Assembly (NCBI RefSeq): GCF_002135375.1
Contig: NZ_NEGH01000002.1
Location: 124,001 to 188,000 of the forward strand
Origin: Acinetobacter sp. ANC 4558
Lineage (GTDB): Bacteria > Pseudomonadota > Gammaproteobacteria > Pseudomonadales > Moraxellaceae
Direction: 5' to 3'
Length of the DNA stretch: 64,000 nucleotides
The notes beneath the pieces were generated by a model. It was not told where the DNA came from. It ran no database searches and saw nothing but the letters and a program-made list of their open reading frames with translations. How positions within the stretch are numbered: position 1 is the first letter of the stretch; each line of letters starts with the position of its first letter. The translations under genes were made by a program, and so were the position numbers. Shown in pieces: positions 18,666-28,123 of the stretch.

Positions 18666-20687
18666 TTAATACAACATTTTTTCTTTCAAATGAAGAATCT
18701 CATCTCGTAATCGTGCTGCTTGTTCAAATTGCAATTCTTTAGATGCTTTTAACATCTCTTTTTCCAATTTAGTAATATGTTTTGCAAGCAGTTTAGGATC
18801 TGACAATAAATGCTGTTCATCTGCAGTTAAAACTCTAGATTGATTTGATGCATCTGAATTCGATAGATCATCTTCAAAAACTTCGCCAGTATTTAAATCT
18901 TTTGCTACCTGACGAACTGCACTTCTTGGCGTAATATGATGCTCTAAATTAAATTCAATCTGCTTATTACGACGACGATCAGTTTCATCTATCGCTTTTT
19001 GCATAGAGTCTGTTATACGATCAGCATACAAAATTGCCTTACCCTTCACATTACGCGCAGCACGACCAATCGTTTGTATTAATGATCTTTCAGAACGTAA
19101 AAAACCTTCCTTATCTGCATCCAAAATTGCAACCAATGATACTTCAGGCATATCTAAGCCCTCTCGAAGTAAATTAATACCAATTAATGCATCATAAATA
19201 CCTGAACGTAAATCGTGAATAATCTTGGTTCGCTCAACCGTATCAATGTCTGAATGTAAATAGGCAACTTTGATACCATACTCTTTTAAATAGGATGTCA
19301 GATCCTCTGCCATACGTTTGGTTAAAGTCGTCACTAATACTCGCTCATCTAATTCTTTACGAATATTAATTTCAGACAACACATCATCAACTTGTGTTAA
19401 AACTGGACGTATTTCAATTACTGGATCAAGTAACCCTGTTGGTCGTACCACTTGCTCTACAATTTGTTTGGATTTTTCTAATTCATATCGTGCGGGTGTT
19501 GCACTGACATAAATCGTTGCTGGAACGATGCGCTCCCATTCTTCAAATTTCATTGGTCGATTATCTAGTGCGCTCGGTAAACGAAAACCATAGTTCACTA
19601 AGTTTTCTTTACGTGAGCGATCCCCTTTGTACATGGCTCCAATTTGTGGAACGGTCACATGCGACTCATCAATAATTAACAATGCATCATCTGGAAGATA
19701 ATCAAATAAGGTTGGAGGGGCCTCTCCTGCTGGACGTCCTGATAAATGACGAGAATAATTTTCGATACCATTGGTATAGCCCAATTGCTGCATCATTTCT
19801 AAATCATAGCGAGTACGCTGTTCGATTCTTTGCGCTTCTAATAATTTATCGTGCTCACGGAAAAAAACTAAGCGATCTTTGAGTTCTTCTCGAATCGTTC
19901 CAATCGCTCGTTGTAAATTATCTTTTGGCGTTACATAGTGACTTTTAGGATATATCGTCACACGTGGTGCTTTACGCACCATTTTTCCTGTTAGCGGATC
20001 AAACCATCGAATTGAATCAACTTCATCATCAAATAACTCAATACGAATTGCATGCTGATCCGATTCTGCTGGAAAAATATCAATAATCTCACCACGAATG
20101 CGATATGTCCCGCGTAAAAACTCTAATTCATTACGCGTATATTGCATTTCAACCAATCTACGAATAATGTCATCACGCGCTATGCGATCACCTTCGACCA
20201 CATGTAACAACATGCTCATATAAGCGTTTGGATCACCTAAACCATAAATTGCCGACACTGATGCAACAATAATTGCATCACGACGTTCTAGTAATGCACG
20301 TGTTGCAGATAACCGCATTTGATCAATATGATCATTAATAGAAGAGTCTTTTTCAATAAATGTATCTGATGATGGAACGTATGCTTCTGGTTGATAATAG
20401 TCGTAATAACTGACGAAATATTCAACTGCATTGTGCGGAAAAAAAGATTTAAACTCACCATAAAGCTGTGCTGCTAAAGTTTTATTATGCGCCATAATAA
20501 TTGTTGGACGTTGGAGCTGTGCAATGACATTTGCCATCGTATAAGTCTTCCCTGAGCCCGTAACCCCTAACAATAACTGATCATGATAACCTTGTTCTAA
20601 TCCGTTCACCAATTTAGCAATCGCTTGAGGCTGATCTCCAGCAGGCTGATAACTTGTAACGAGTTCGAAAGGTTGATGATCACTCAC
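18666..20687 (-). CDS. uvrB: Excinuclease ABC subunit B
   Basis: UvrB is the damage-verifying helicase of nucleotide excision repair, acting with UvrA and UvrC. Visible features are Walker [10 protein letters not shown], the beta-hairpin [12 protein letters not shown], the DESH box, the helicase motif [14 protein letters not shown], and a C-terminal UVR motif [11 protein letters not shown] for UvrC contact. I chose the GTG at 20687, which has AAGAGAAG upstream and gives 673 residues, the length of E. coli UvrB. The alternative start 18 bases upstream is a TTG. Confidence 0.97.
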   Translation of the reverse strand: MSDHQPFELVTSYQPAGDQPQAIAKLVNGLEQGYHDQLLLGVTGSGKTYTMANVIAQLQRPTIIMAHNKTLAAQLYGEFKSFFPHNAVEYFVSYYDYYQPEAYVPSSDTFIEKDSSINDHIDQMRLSATRALLERRDAIIVASVSAIYGLGDPNAYMSMLLHVVEGDRIARDDIIRRLVEMQYTRNELEFLRGTYRIRGEIIDIFPAESDQHAIRIELFDDEVDSIRWFDPLTGKMVRKAPRVTIYPKSHYVTPKDNLQRAIGTIREELKDRLVFFREHDKLLEAQRIEQRTRYDLEMMQQLGYTNGIENYSRHLSGRPAGEAPPTLFDYLPDDALLIIDESHVTVPQIGAMYKGDRSRKENLVNYGFRLPSALDNRPMKFEEWERIVPATIYVSATPARYELEKSKQIVEQVVRPTGLLDPVIEIRPVLTQVDDVLSEINIRKELDERVLVTTLTKRMAEDLTSYLKEYGIKVAYLHSDIDTVERTKIIHDLRSGIYDALIGINLLREGLDMPEVSLVAILDADKEGFLRSERSLIQTIGRAARNVKGKAILYADRITDSMQKAIDETDRRRNKQIEFNLEHHITPRSAVRQVAKDLNTGEVFEDDLSNSDASNQSRVLTADEQHLLSDPKLLAKHITKLEKEMLKASKELQFEQAARLRDEILHLKEKMLY

Positions 20688-20845
20688 AATAAATCTTCTC
20701 TTCAATTCAGTTTGGCGGTGTATTTTAACAGATTATCGCGTATGACGTTTGCTAAATCATCGACTCATCTTAAAATGATATTTTTACTTGACCCACCACG
20801 TATTCAACGGCAACATGTTTAAAATAATGAATTACGCTGACTGCC

Positions 20846-21628
20846 ATGACCTACCACTATCACGATGAAAGCATTATAAAAACCTTAGCTGAAGATACAA
20901 TTTTTGTCTTTGGTAGTAACCTAGCAGGTCAACATACTGAAGGTGCAGCAAAAACAGCCTTAGAGCATTTTGGTGCATTAAATAAGGTTGGACGTGGCTG
21001 GTCTGGACAAAGTTTTGCTATTCCGACCATGAATGAGCATTTACAACAAATGCCTTTATCACAAATTCAACATTATATAGATGACTTCAAAATCTACACA
21101 AAAAATCATCCTAAGATGCGATATTTCATTACATCCTTAGGCTGTGGTACCGCAGGGTATAAAATTGAAGAAATTGCACCGATGTTTAAAGGGATTAGTC
21201 ATAATGTTATTTTTCCAGCCTCATTTCGACCTTTTGTAGAAAAAGCTTTAGCTAAACTTACACCACATTTTTTACATGCCATTTTTAATGATACTGTTAT
21301 TCTAAATACTGAAGAAAACAATGAATTAATTCAACATTTAGCTTTAACCGATGCAGAAAAAAGTGTCGCGAAAATTATTCTTAATACGCAAATCTACCCA
21401 GCCGATAGTAATGGTCGAGATCGCGTATTTGAAATACAAGATATTTTATATGCACTACAAGAAAAAACATTCAATTTAGCGCATGAATCAGAAGATCCTT
21501 TAGTTTTTGGAGGAGCTATTCTTGCATTACTTGAACTTTATAATATTAATGAAAAAGACTTTATTGATGTATGGCAGGGACAAAAAGAAATTACCCCACC
21601 TCGCCCTGCTCATCGAGCAAAAAAATAG
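20846..21628 (+). CDS. Conserved hypothetical protein with FGSNLAG motif
   Basis: This 260-residue protein is of unknown function. Its N-terminal half carries IFVFGSNLAGQHTEGAAKTA followed by GRGWSGQSFAIPT and FITSLGCGTAGY. This pattern is found in a group of bacterial and phage proteins that look like nucleotide- or ADP-ribose-binding, macro-like folds. The C-terminal half (from about 150) is predicted helical and unassigned. There is no signal peptide. It is divergent from uvrB with 158 bases between the start codons, and its stop lies in a bidirectional terminator. Confidence 0.8.
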   Translation: MTYHYHDESIIKTLAEDTIFVFGSNLAGQHTEGAAKTALEHFGALNKVGRGWSGQSFAIPTMNEHLQQMPLSQIQHYIDDFKIYTKNHPKMRYFITSLGCGTAGYKIEEIAPMFKGISHNVIFPASFRPFVEKALAKLTPHFLHAIFNDTVILNTEENNELIQHLALTDAEKSVAKIILNTQIYPADSNGRDRVFEIQDILYALQEKTFNLAHESEDPLVFGGAILALLELYNINEKDFIDVWQGQKEITPPRPAHRAKK

Positions 21629-21650
21629 GTGCTTTAAAGCACCTATTTTT
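21621..21650. terminator. Bidirectional terminator, 30-base perfect palindrome
   Basis: The 30 bases are their own reverse complement, with A5 at the left and T5 at the right. The palindrome covers the last codons and stop of the plus-strand gene and the last base of the stop of the minus-strand gene at 21650-21832. Confidence 0.85.
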
Positions 21651-21832
21651 TAACGTTTCCCCATCGAACGTCGAGTACCACGAGGTGGCATCCAAGTTCG
21701 ATCAGCATACTGCTCAGGTTTAGGACGAAATTGTTCTACCTCTTCATCTGCACTTTTCGCATCATTCGCATTTTTTACAGGAAAAGGTAATTTTACCATT
21801 GCTTTTTTCTTGGGAGTATTTTGGGTGCTCAT
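21650..21832 (-). CDS. Small conserved hypothetical protein
   Basis: This 60-residue, very polar protein is rich in Lys, Pro and Arg, with no membrane segment or signal peptide. A central acidic patch (DEEVEQF) is followed by a basic tail, PPRGTRRSMGKR. The ATG at 21832 is preceded by GAGTGA. An in-frame GTG lies 9 bases further up. It is probably a real gene because it ends exactly at a bidirectional terminator. The function is unknown, and the basic tail would suit nucleic-acid or ribosome contact. Confidence 0.6.
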   Translation of the reverse strand: MSTQNTPKKKAMVKLPFPVKNANDAKSADEEVEQFRPKPEQYADRTWMPPRGTRRSMGKR

Positions 21833-22040
21833 TAGATTCACTCAAGATTAACTGCACATATTGTACGGAATTTTTGCCTCCTACGCGAGCCCACAAAAAT
21901 CAAAGCAAACATGTATTGCAAATTTAGTTATAAAGTTTGATTTATTTATAATATGTTTATTTTTTTAACACATTTATTTCTTATTTTAAGCTAAGATAGA
22001 ATGCTTTTATTTTTTAATCCCCACAAGAAGGAATACTGCC

Positions 22041-23267
22041 GTGGACGTACGTCTCTCTGATCGTGTAAATGCTATCAAACCGTCCCCAACTCTAGCTGTA
22101 ACAAACAAAGCAGCAGAATTAAAAGCTGCGGGTAAAAATGTGATTGGTTTGGGTGCTGGTGAACCTGATTTCGACACCCCACAACACATCAAAGATGCAG
22201 CAATTGCAGCCATTAACAATGGTTTTACAAAATATACAGCTGTTGATGGTACGCCAGGGCTTAAAAAAGCAATTATTGCAAAATTAAAACGCGATAATAA
22301 TTTAGATTATGCCGCAAACCAAATTTTGGTTTCTTGTGGTGGTAAACAATCATTCTTTAACTTAGCTTTAGCTTTGTTAAATAAAGGTGATGAAGTCATT
22401 ATTCCTGCACCATATTGGGTAAGCTATCCAGATATGGTCATTATCGCTGAAGGGACACCTGTCATTGTTAAATGCGGGGAAGATCAGCGCTTTAAAATCA
22501 CTCCTGCTCAATTAGAAGCGGCAATTACAGAAAACACTCGCCTTGTAGTTTTAAATAGCCCATCCAACCCTACAGGTATGATTTATACAAAAGAAGAACT
22601 AGAAGCTTTAGCTGAAGTACTTCGCAAACATCCACAAGTATTTGTTGCGTCCGATGATATGTATGAACCAATCCGTTGGGATGATGCTTTCTATAATATT
22701 GCAACAGTCGCACCGGACCTTTACGATCGTGTTATCGTATTAAATGGTGTATCTAAAGCTTATGCCATGACTGGATGGAGAATCGGCTATGCTGCTGGTC
22801 CTGCTAAAATTATTGGTGCAATGAAGAAAATTCAATCACAATCAACCTCAAACCCAACTTCTATTTCCCAAGTTGCTGCTGAGGCTGCATTAAATGGTCC
22901 TCAAGATGTACTTGAACCAATGATTGAAGCATTCAAGCGTCGTCATGACTTAGTCATTAATGGTTTAAATAACATTAAAGGAATTTCATGCCTTCCTGCA
23001 AATGGTGCATTCTATGCTTATGCCAATATTCGTCCACTTATTCGCGCTAAAGGCTTAAAATCTTGCACGGAATTTTCTGAATGGCTACTTGAAGAAACCG
23101 GTGTTGCTGTTGTACCAGGTGATGCATTTGGTTTAGGTGGTTTCATGCGTATTTCTTATGCAACTGCAGATGAAGTTCTCGTAGATGCGCTAGCACGTAT
23201 CCAAAAAGCTGCTGAATCTATTGATGGTGTAGATGCTGCGATTGCTTCAATTGCTGCTGAAAAATAA
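22041..23267 (+). CDS. aspC: Aspartate aminotransferase, class I fold (Ib type)
   Basis: The 408-residue PLP enzyme carries SNPTG at the substrate site and the PLP lysine in NGVSKAYAMTGWRIGY. The C-terminal RISYA holds the carboxylate-binding Arg. The sequence fits the Ib subgroup of aspartate aminotransferases, which transfer the amino group between aspartate and 2-oxoglutarate. Some members also take prephenate or other substrates, so the exact specificity is inferred. The start is GTG at 22041, with AAGGA upstream. Confidence 0.9.
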   Translation: MDVRLSDRVNAIKPSPTLAVTNKAAELKAAGKNVIGLGAGEPDFDTPQHIKDAAIAAINNGFTKYTAVDGTPGLKKAIIAKLKRDNNLDYAANQILVSCGGKQSFFNLALALLNKGDEVIIPAPYWVSYPDMVIIAEGTPVIVKCGEDQRFKITPAQLEAAITENTRLVVLNSPSNPTGMIYTKEELEALAEVLRKHPQVFVASDDMYEPIRWDDAFYNIATVAPDLYDRVIVLNGVSKAYAMTGWRIGYAAGPAKIIGAMKKIQSQSTSNPTSISQVAAEAALNGPQDVLEPMIEAFKRRHDLVINGLNNIKGISCLPANGAFYAYANIRPLIRAKGLKSCTEFSEWLLEETGVAVVPGDAFGLGGFMRISYATADEVLVDALARIQKAAESIDGVDAAIASIAAEK

Positions 23268-23280
23268 TTATTTTTAATTA

Positions 23281-23311
23281 AAGAACCCGCTAAATAAAGC
23301 GGGTTCTTTTT
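23281..23311 (+). terminator. Terminator of aspC
   Basis: AAGAACCCGC (23281-23290) pairs with GCGGGTTCTT (23299-23308), followed by T residues. The stem is GC-rich and starts 13 bases after the stop codon. Confidence 0.9.
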
Positions 23312-23371
23312 ATCAGGTATAAAATTTTAAATATCAACATTTATCTATATAAAATTACACATTGATTAGTT

Positions 23372-24223
23372 TTAAAGTATTTTTGGTTTTTTACTAGAAA
23401 AGATAACCAATGAAATTCCAATCAAAACGACCAGAGTAGAAATAATAATTCTCCAATTTAATACTTCACCAATAAATAAAGTTCCTCCAATAATAGCCAA
23501 ACAAGGTACTGAAAGTTGTACTGCACTAGCAGTAACCTGTTCAATTTTTTGCATAATTAAATACCAAAGTACATAGGCACCACTCGATGCTAAACTACCT
23601 GATAAAATAGCTAAAACGATACCTTTAGGAAGAATGTAACTTTCATGTGGAATGAGAAATAAAGCAAATAAAACAACAGGAGTTGCAATTAAAAAATTAG
23701 TAAACGTACTGATTAAAGGGTTATTCATATATTTACCCCGAATACTATATCCTGCCCAAGCTAAACCAGATAAAAACATCATACTTGAATAGAATAAATC
23801 TGGAGTATTTGAGCCAGGCAATAATAAAAATAGAATTCCAAGCAGTGCAATAACTAAGCCTATACCACGTTTTATATTAATTAATTCACCATGAAATATT
23901 CCATAAATTGTCATCGAGATTTGAACAGAACCAAAAAGTAAAAGTGCGCCAACGCCTGTATCAATTTTTAAATATGCCAATGAGAAAGCTACCATATAAA
24001 TCGCTAAAAAAATTCCATTCATTAGATTCCATTCTAAATTTGACTGCTTATCTTTCTTTTTATAACGATAGATTAAATAGAAAAAAAATAAAGTAATTGC
24101 ACCACTGGCTACACGAATTAAGCTAAAACTTATGGGGTCAATCTGATAATCACTCAGTGCAACACGGCACAAAACCGAATTTGCAGCAAATGCACACATC
24201 GCAATCATTATTTTAAATAACAT
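23372..24223 (-). CDS. EamA/DMT family transporter
   Basis: The 283-residue protein has about ten membrane segments in two EamA repeats (roughly 1-135 and 145-280). The first repeat includes SLIRVASGAITLFFFY and GVGALLLFGSVQI, and the second includes AWAGYSIRGKY and ASAVQLSVPCLAIIGGTLFIGEVL. It is a predicted metabolite exporter of unknown substrate. AAGGAAG lies upstream of the ATG. It is preceded and followed by AT-rich spacers and has no operon partner. Confidence 0.85.
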   Translation of the reverse strand: MLFKIMIAMCAFAANSVLCRVALSDYQIDPISFSLIRVASGAITLFFFYLIYRYKKKDKQSNLEWNLMNGIFLAIYMVAFSLAYLKIDTGVGALLLFGSVQISMTIYGIFHGELINIKRGIGLVIALLGILFLLLPGSNTPDLFYSSMMFLSGLAWAGYSIRGKYMNNPLISTFTNFLIATPVVLFALFLIPHESYILPKGIVLAILSGSLASSGAYVLWYLIMQKIEQVTASAVQLSVPCLAIIGGTLFIGEVLNWRIIISTLVVLIGISLVIFSSKKPKIL

Positions 24224-24453
24224 CGTTGACTTACTTCCTTGTCCAACAACCGTTACTCAAGATATATAAAAGTTTCTTATTTTTATCCAGCTTAAAAAAA
24301 TCATATACAAAATCATTTTTTTTGATAAAAAATGGAAAAATCAATTTTATCTTTAATCTATTTTTTCTAATTTTATATTAAAAGATATTGTAAAAAATTA
24401 AATAATATTTAACCATTTTATTAATTACAATATCTTGCGAAAACCAAATGGCT

Positions 24454-24864
24454 TTAATCGGCCTGCATTAAAGCTAAAACATCTGCTTCGGTCAGCTTTT
24501 TGGTATTATTTTTAAAATCATAAAATTTAGGTTTTTGTTCGATAAAGATCTCGCTATCAAAATGCAAGTCATCTTCAGGTAAATTCAACGCAAATACATT
24601 TACATTCGCATATTCGTTATTTTTTAAACGCCAAAATAATGATGTCCCACATTCTTGGCAAAATCCTCGCTCCCCCCATTCAGATGAATCATAAATTTTT
24701 AAGAAAGTTTGATCATTAAAGAGCAATGAAGCTGGTTTGATATCAATAGACATTAAAATACCACTGCTTTGCTGACGACACATAGAGCAATGACAAACAT
24801 GTACCTCATGATTTAAAATCTCTAAACTAAACCTAACTTTTCCACATAAGCACTGTCCATTCAT
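24454..24864 (-). CDS. GFA family zinc protein
   Basis: This 136-residue protein has the GFA / CENP-V zinc fold with Cys clusters CLCGKVRF, CHCSMCRQQSSG and CQECGTSLFW. The family was named after a glutathione-dependent formaldehyde-activating enzyme, but most members have no proven reaction, so no specific function is assigned. AGAGGAGTACG precedes the ATG. It appears monocistronic and has no formaldehyde dehydrogenase gene beside it. Confidence 0.85.
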   Translation of the reverse strand: MNGQCLCGKVRFSLEILNHEVHVCHCSMCRQQSSGILMSIDIKPASLLFNDQTFLKIYDSSEWGERGFCQECGTSLFWRLKNNEYANVNVFALNLPEDDLHFDSEIFIEQKPKFYDFKNNTKKLTEADVLALMQAD

Positions 24865-25212
24865 TATTTTCGTACTCCTCTGTAATTCAATTTAAATGCA
24901 ATTCAAAATATACTACAATTCATTTTTTTTACCAATTATGCCTTCAATACTTAGTTCATTAATAGAAATAATATTAATTAATTATTCACATTAAAATAAA
25001 AAATAATAATTTTAATAATTAAATGAATATTTATCATAAAGTAAATTATTTAAATTAATTTTAAAAATTTATCTTGTTTTTTAATAAAATTTACTATCTT
25101 ATATAATAAATAAAATAATTATAATCAATTATTAACCATAGAAAGCAAAAATAATAATTTTAGATTTTTTGTGATTAATTTTGCAAAAAATAAATTAAAA
25201 AGAGATAAAACA
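24865..25212. other. Very AT-rich intergenic region
   Basis: It lies between two divergent genes. The composition is almost entirely A and T from about 24950 to 25190, which could hold curved DNA or silencing-protein sites. I see no defined element. Confidence 0.3.
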
Positions 25213-25779
25213 ATGAAAATAATAATCCTATCCTGTGCAACACTTTTATTGTCAAGTCAGATATTTGCAGAAGATCATCTCTATCCGCAAAAAAACTTCT
25301 CACTCAAAGCAGGTTATACAGAATTTGACATCCATCATAAAATTTTAGGCTCAGAAAAAGTCAAAAGCCTTGAATATTCTGCCGCATATGATTTCTCAAA
25401 TTGGGGAATTTGGGGGAAATATGAAACTCAAAAAATTAAAAAACTCAAAAGCAATCAATATGCCATTGGTGCTCAGTATATGCTTTATCAAAACCGTTAT
25501 ATCTATACTTTAGCTTCACTAGGTGTTGGGTTAACGGATATTAATTTTAATAAAAAAAATTACAAGACACAGGCAAAATACATTTACTACCCATTCAATT
25601 TAGAGCTTGGTTATAAGCTTCACCCAAATCTAAATATCTATACTTCTATAGGCTATAAATGGTTCAAAAATAAAAACACTAAAATGTATTATAAAGATAT
25701 TAAAATATCAGATGAAGCAGATAATAATTTAGATTTACATGGACAGACATATAGTATTGGTTTACGTTTTAATTTTTGA
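25213..25779 (+). CDS. Small secreted beta-barrel outer membrane protein
   Basis: The 188-residue protein has a clear signal peptide (MKIIILSCATLLLSSQIFA, cut before EDH). About eight alternating amphipathic strands and a terminal LRFNF, with aromatic last residue, are typical of outer membrane barrels. It resembles OmpA/OmpW-like small barrels without matching a family I can name. The ATG at 25213 has AGAGA upstream and sits directly before the signal peptide. The neighbour on the other strand ends 20 bases away. The coding sequence is noticeably AT-rich. Confidence 0.7.
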   Translation: MKIIILSCATLLLSSQIFAEDHLYPQKNFSLKAGYTEFDIHHKILGSEKVKSLEYSAAYDFSNWGIWGKYETQKIKKLKSNQYAIGAQYMLYQNRYIYTLASLGVGLTDINFNKKNYKTQAKYIYYPFNLELGYKLHPNLNIYTSIGYKWFKNKNTKMYYKDIKISDEADNNLDLHGQTYSIGLRFNF

Positions 25780-25799
25780 ACTCATTTAAATAGATTAAT

Positions 25800-26339
25800 C
25801 TATAGATCCATCCAACGTCTATTCACTGAATGCCCTGCATTATTATAATGAATTACTTTGGCATAATTTCCCACTGCCGTTGCATTAATTGGTATATCTT
25901 TAGTTACAACGCTTCCAGCTCCGATAGTGACATTATGACCAATTTTAATGTGATTAATAATACAAACGTTGGGACCAATATAAACATTATCGCCAATTTC
26001 AGCGGCTTGTGTACCACCATTAGCCCCTATAGTTGTAAATTGTGAGAGGTTAACATTATTACCAATAATCGTTGTTGGATTGATAACTAAAGGACCGCCA
26101 TGACCTATATAAAGTCCATAACCAATTTTTGTTTCACGATGTATATCAATTCCATATTTTTTCTTTTTATAATAAAATACTGGATATGTAAGTTTAGCTA
26201 ATACCGTTTTAGAACTAGCAAAGCGAAACCAAACACTAAAATTAAAACCCCGATTAAATAAATAATTTTTTATAAATGATTTTAAAGTCGTATTTCCACT
26301 ATATCGATATAAATCACTTAAAATATATTTAATAATCAT
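25800..26339 (-). CDS. Hexapeptide-repeat serine acetyltransferase-like protein
   Basis: About 179 residues. From about residue 65 there is a left-handed beta-helix with isoleucine-rich hexapeptide repeats (IGYGLYIGHGG, IGNNVNL, IGDNVYIG, IGHNVTIGAGSVV). This is the arrangement seen in CysE-like serine O-acetyltransferases and related sugar acyltransferases. The N-terminal domain is shorter than in CysE and rich in basic and aromatic residues, so a surface-glycan or small-molecule acetyltransferase is as likely as cysteine synthesis. The ATG at 26339 is preferred over a TTG start 12 bases upstream. No cysteine or polysaccharide genes are nearby. Confidence 0.75.
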   Translation of the reverse strand: MIIKYILSDLYRYSGNTTLKSFIKNYLFNRGFNFSVWFRFASSKTVLAKLTYPVFYYKKKKYGIDIHRETKIGYGLYIGHGGPLVINPTTIIGNNVNLSQFTTIGANGGTQAAEIGDNVYIGPNVCIINHIKIGHNVTIGAGSVVTKDIPINATAVGNYAKVIHYNNAGHSVNRRWMDL

Positions 26340-26589
26340 TAATTTTACCAACCTTCGTTAATATTTATGATGAAAAACTTTAATCACACAACTTTTTAAT
26401 AGTCCTATACAGTAAAAATGAAGAACTACATCTATTTTAAAACTAATTACAAGAAAAGATCTGATAATCAAGTCGTCTGTCAGTTAACAATACATGATCA
26501 CTCATGCAAAAGTATAAATTTGTACAAATACTTGCCATGAATGTAAATTTAAGCTAGTGTAATAAATACAGTAGATCTTATATAAGATG

Positions 26590-26697
26590 CTACAACGAAG
26601 TTGGACGGATCATTGACAGCTTATTGCGTTTAATTCATATTAAACAAGAAATCAGCACTAGCCTTCCAACAATAAGCTCGCAGAAATGCGAGCTTTT
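26590..26697 (+). ncRNA. Candidate structured small RNA with its own terminator
   Basis: In a gene-free stretch three nested or adjacent helices can be drawn. GTTGGACGG (26600-26608) pairs with CCTTCCAAC (26662-26670), with one mismatch. Inside, GTTTAAT (26628-26634) pairs with ATTAAAC (26639-26645) around TCAT. Directly after, AAGCTCGC (26674-26681) and GCGAGCTT (26688-26695) form a terminator hairpin with a T run. No gene on this strand could use the terminator. The 5' end is a guess. It may belong to the multicopy C4-antisense-like RNA family reported in A. baumannii, or be new. Confidence 0.5.
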
Positions 26698-26766
26698 CAT
26701 TACAACAAATAATAATGATAGCAAAAAAACTGTACCTTTTTATCAATATTTTAAACGACTGTCATA

Positions 26767-27009
26767 TTATTGAATAAAATAACTTTTATCATAACAATCA
26801 AAATGCTTCAAAACTTTTAAAGCTATTTCCTCTCCAGTTGCCCATGTCGCCACTAAGGACTCATGATCGACTTCTATAATATCTAAATTAACACATAAAA
26901 TTTGAGCGCTTTGAACAATAATAAACTGTGGTGAATGCTTTTTTAGGCATTTGGCGATATAGAATGTTATTTCTTCTTTTTTATAGATATCAATAATTTT
27001 ATAGCGCAT
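26767..27009 (-). CDS. Small hypothetical protein
   Basis: This 80-residue protein has no recognised domain, signal peptide or membrane segment. Predicted structure is mixed, with beta-like FIIVQSAQILCVNL and helical ATGEEIALKVLKHF. AGGTGAG stands at good distance from the ATG, which supports it being translated. It is isolated between the candidate small RNA and a DUF1269 gene. Confidence 0.5.
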   Translation of the reverse strand: MRYKIIDIYKKEEITFYIAKCLKKHSPQFIIVQSAQILCVNLDIIEVDHESLVATWATGEEIALKVLKHFDCYDKSYFIQ

Positions 27010-27181
27010 TTCTCACCTAGATATTAGCGACTTAACTTCAATTTCATTGTAGAGAAACAACATGTTAATGGAAATTGGAATTATGTATTAAAATAATGTG
27101 AATGATAGTTTTATGTTATTTTACAAATATCCAATCGTTAAAATAAAAAATTATTGTTCGATTTTAGTTTGACTATTCATT

Positions 27182-27223
27182 AAAAAGTTACCCACATACT
27201 TAGCATATGTAGATAACTTTTTT
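27182..27223. terminator. Terminator of the DUF1269 gene
   Basis: AAAAAGTTA (27182-27190) pairs with TAACTTTTT (27214-27222) and ACATA with TATGT inside, with a 3-base internal mismatch. A and T runs on both sides make it usable in either direction. The gene on the minus strand ends 26 bases away. Confidence 0.65.
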
Positions 27224-27248
27224 AAAACACAATTAAATAAAGATATTT

Positions 27249-27845
27249 TTATTTTGAATGATGAAAATGAGATTTGAATGACTCCCATTTTTGCTGACGA
27301 TTGGTTTTATGTTCTGCTTTTTTTTGCTCTTTTAATGTAAAGTTTGCAATACGCTGAGTTTCATTCCAAGCCTCAACACTTGCCTCAATTTCAGCTTGTA
27401 CTTCATTGAAGTCCCAACGATAAACAGTCGCTCCTGATTTTTCAAAAAAAGCATCTAAAAATGCTTCAGACTCTTCAAAGATATCAATAATAAGTCCAGT
27501 TTTCCCTACTGGTAATATTTGGCTAATTTTTCCAAGTACAGCCAAGTCATCTTTTTCATGATTTATATCGTAAGATTCTCCTATTAAAGCACCTGCTGTA
27601 AAGCCTAAAATTATTCCGAGTGGTCCACCTAAAATACCAATTAATGCACCAATTAAACTTCCACTCCAAAGACCATTATCTTGGTCTGGATTAACTTGAT
27701 CTTCAATTTTAAAACGGCCATCAAGTTGTCTGTGAATTAAGCTAAGCTCATGGATTTTATTTATATTTATTTTTTTTAGTTGTGTAAAACCCTCGAAAGC
27801 TTTGGCAGATTCATCCCAAGTAACCAAAACAACATTATGTGACAT
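27249..27845 (-). CDS. DUF1269 family protein
   Basis: The 198-residue protein has a beta-rich N-terminus, then a glycine-rich hydrophobic segment (about residues 62-90: SGSLIGALIGILGGPLGII and following) that can form a membrane hairpin. A beta-alpha region and a basic, His-rich tail follow. This is the layout of DUF1269, whose biochemical function is not known. Members are often stress-induced. GGAAGAAAG precedes the ATG. The gene is monocistronic with its own terminator. Confidence 0.7.
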   Translation of the reverse strand: MSHNVVLVTWDESAKAFEGFTQLKKININKIHELSLIHRQLDGRFKIEDQVNPDQDNGLWSGSLIGALIGILGGPLGIILGFTAGALIGESYDINHEKDDLAVLGKISQILPVGKTGLIIDIFEESEAFLDAFFEKSGATVYRWDFNEVQAEIEASVEAWNETQRIANFTLKEQKKAEHKTNRQQKWESFKSHFHHSK

Positions 27846-28123
27846 AAAACTTTCTTCCTATCTATTTGGTTGTGTTATTCTTCACTTATATCCTATTATT
27901 ATTTACGAAATAAAGTTATTTTTTGTACTTTTACCATTTAACCCTGTATATCTTTATATAATTTTATTATAAATATTAAAAAAATTAATTTAATCATTGA
28001 AACCTAAAGTAAATTATATTATTAAAGCCTATAAAAACATAATAATTAATTTCTTATTTTATTTAAAAATCAAGTATAATTAATATATTTATTAATTTAA
28101 GGTTTTATTTGAGGAGATATAAC

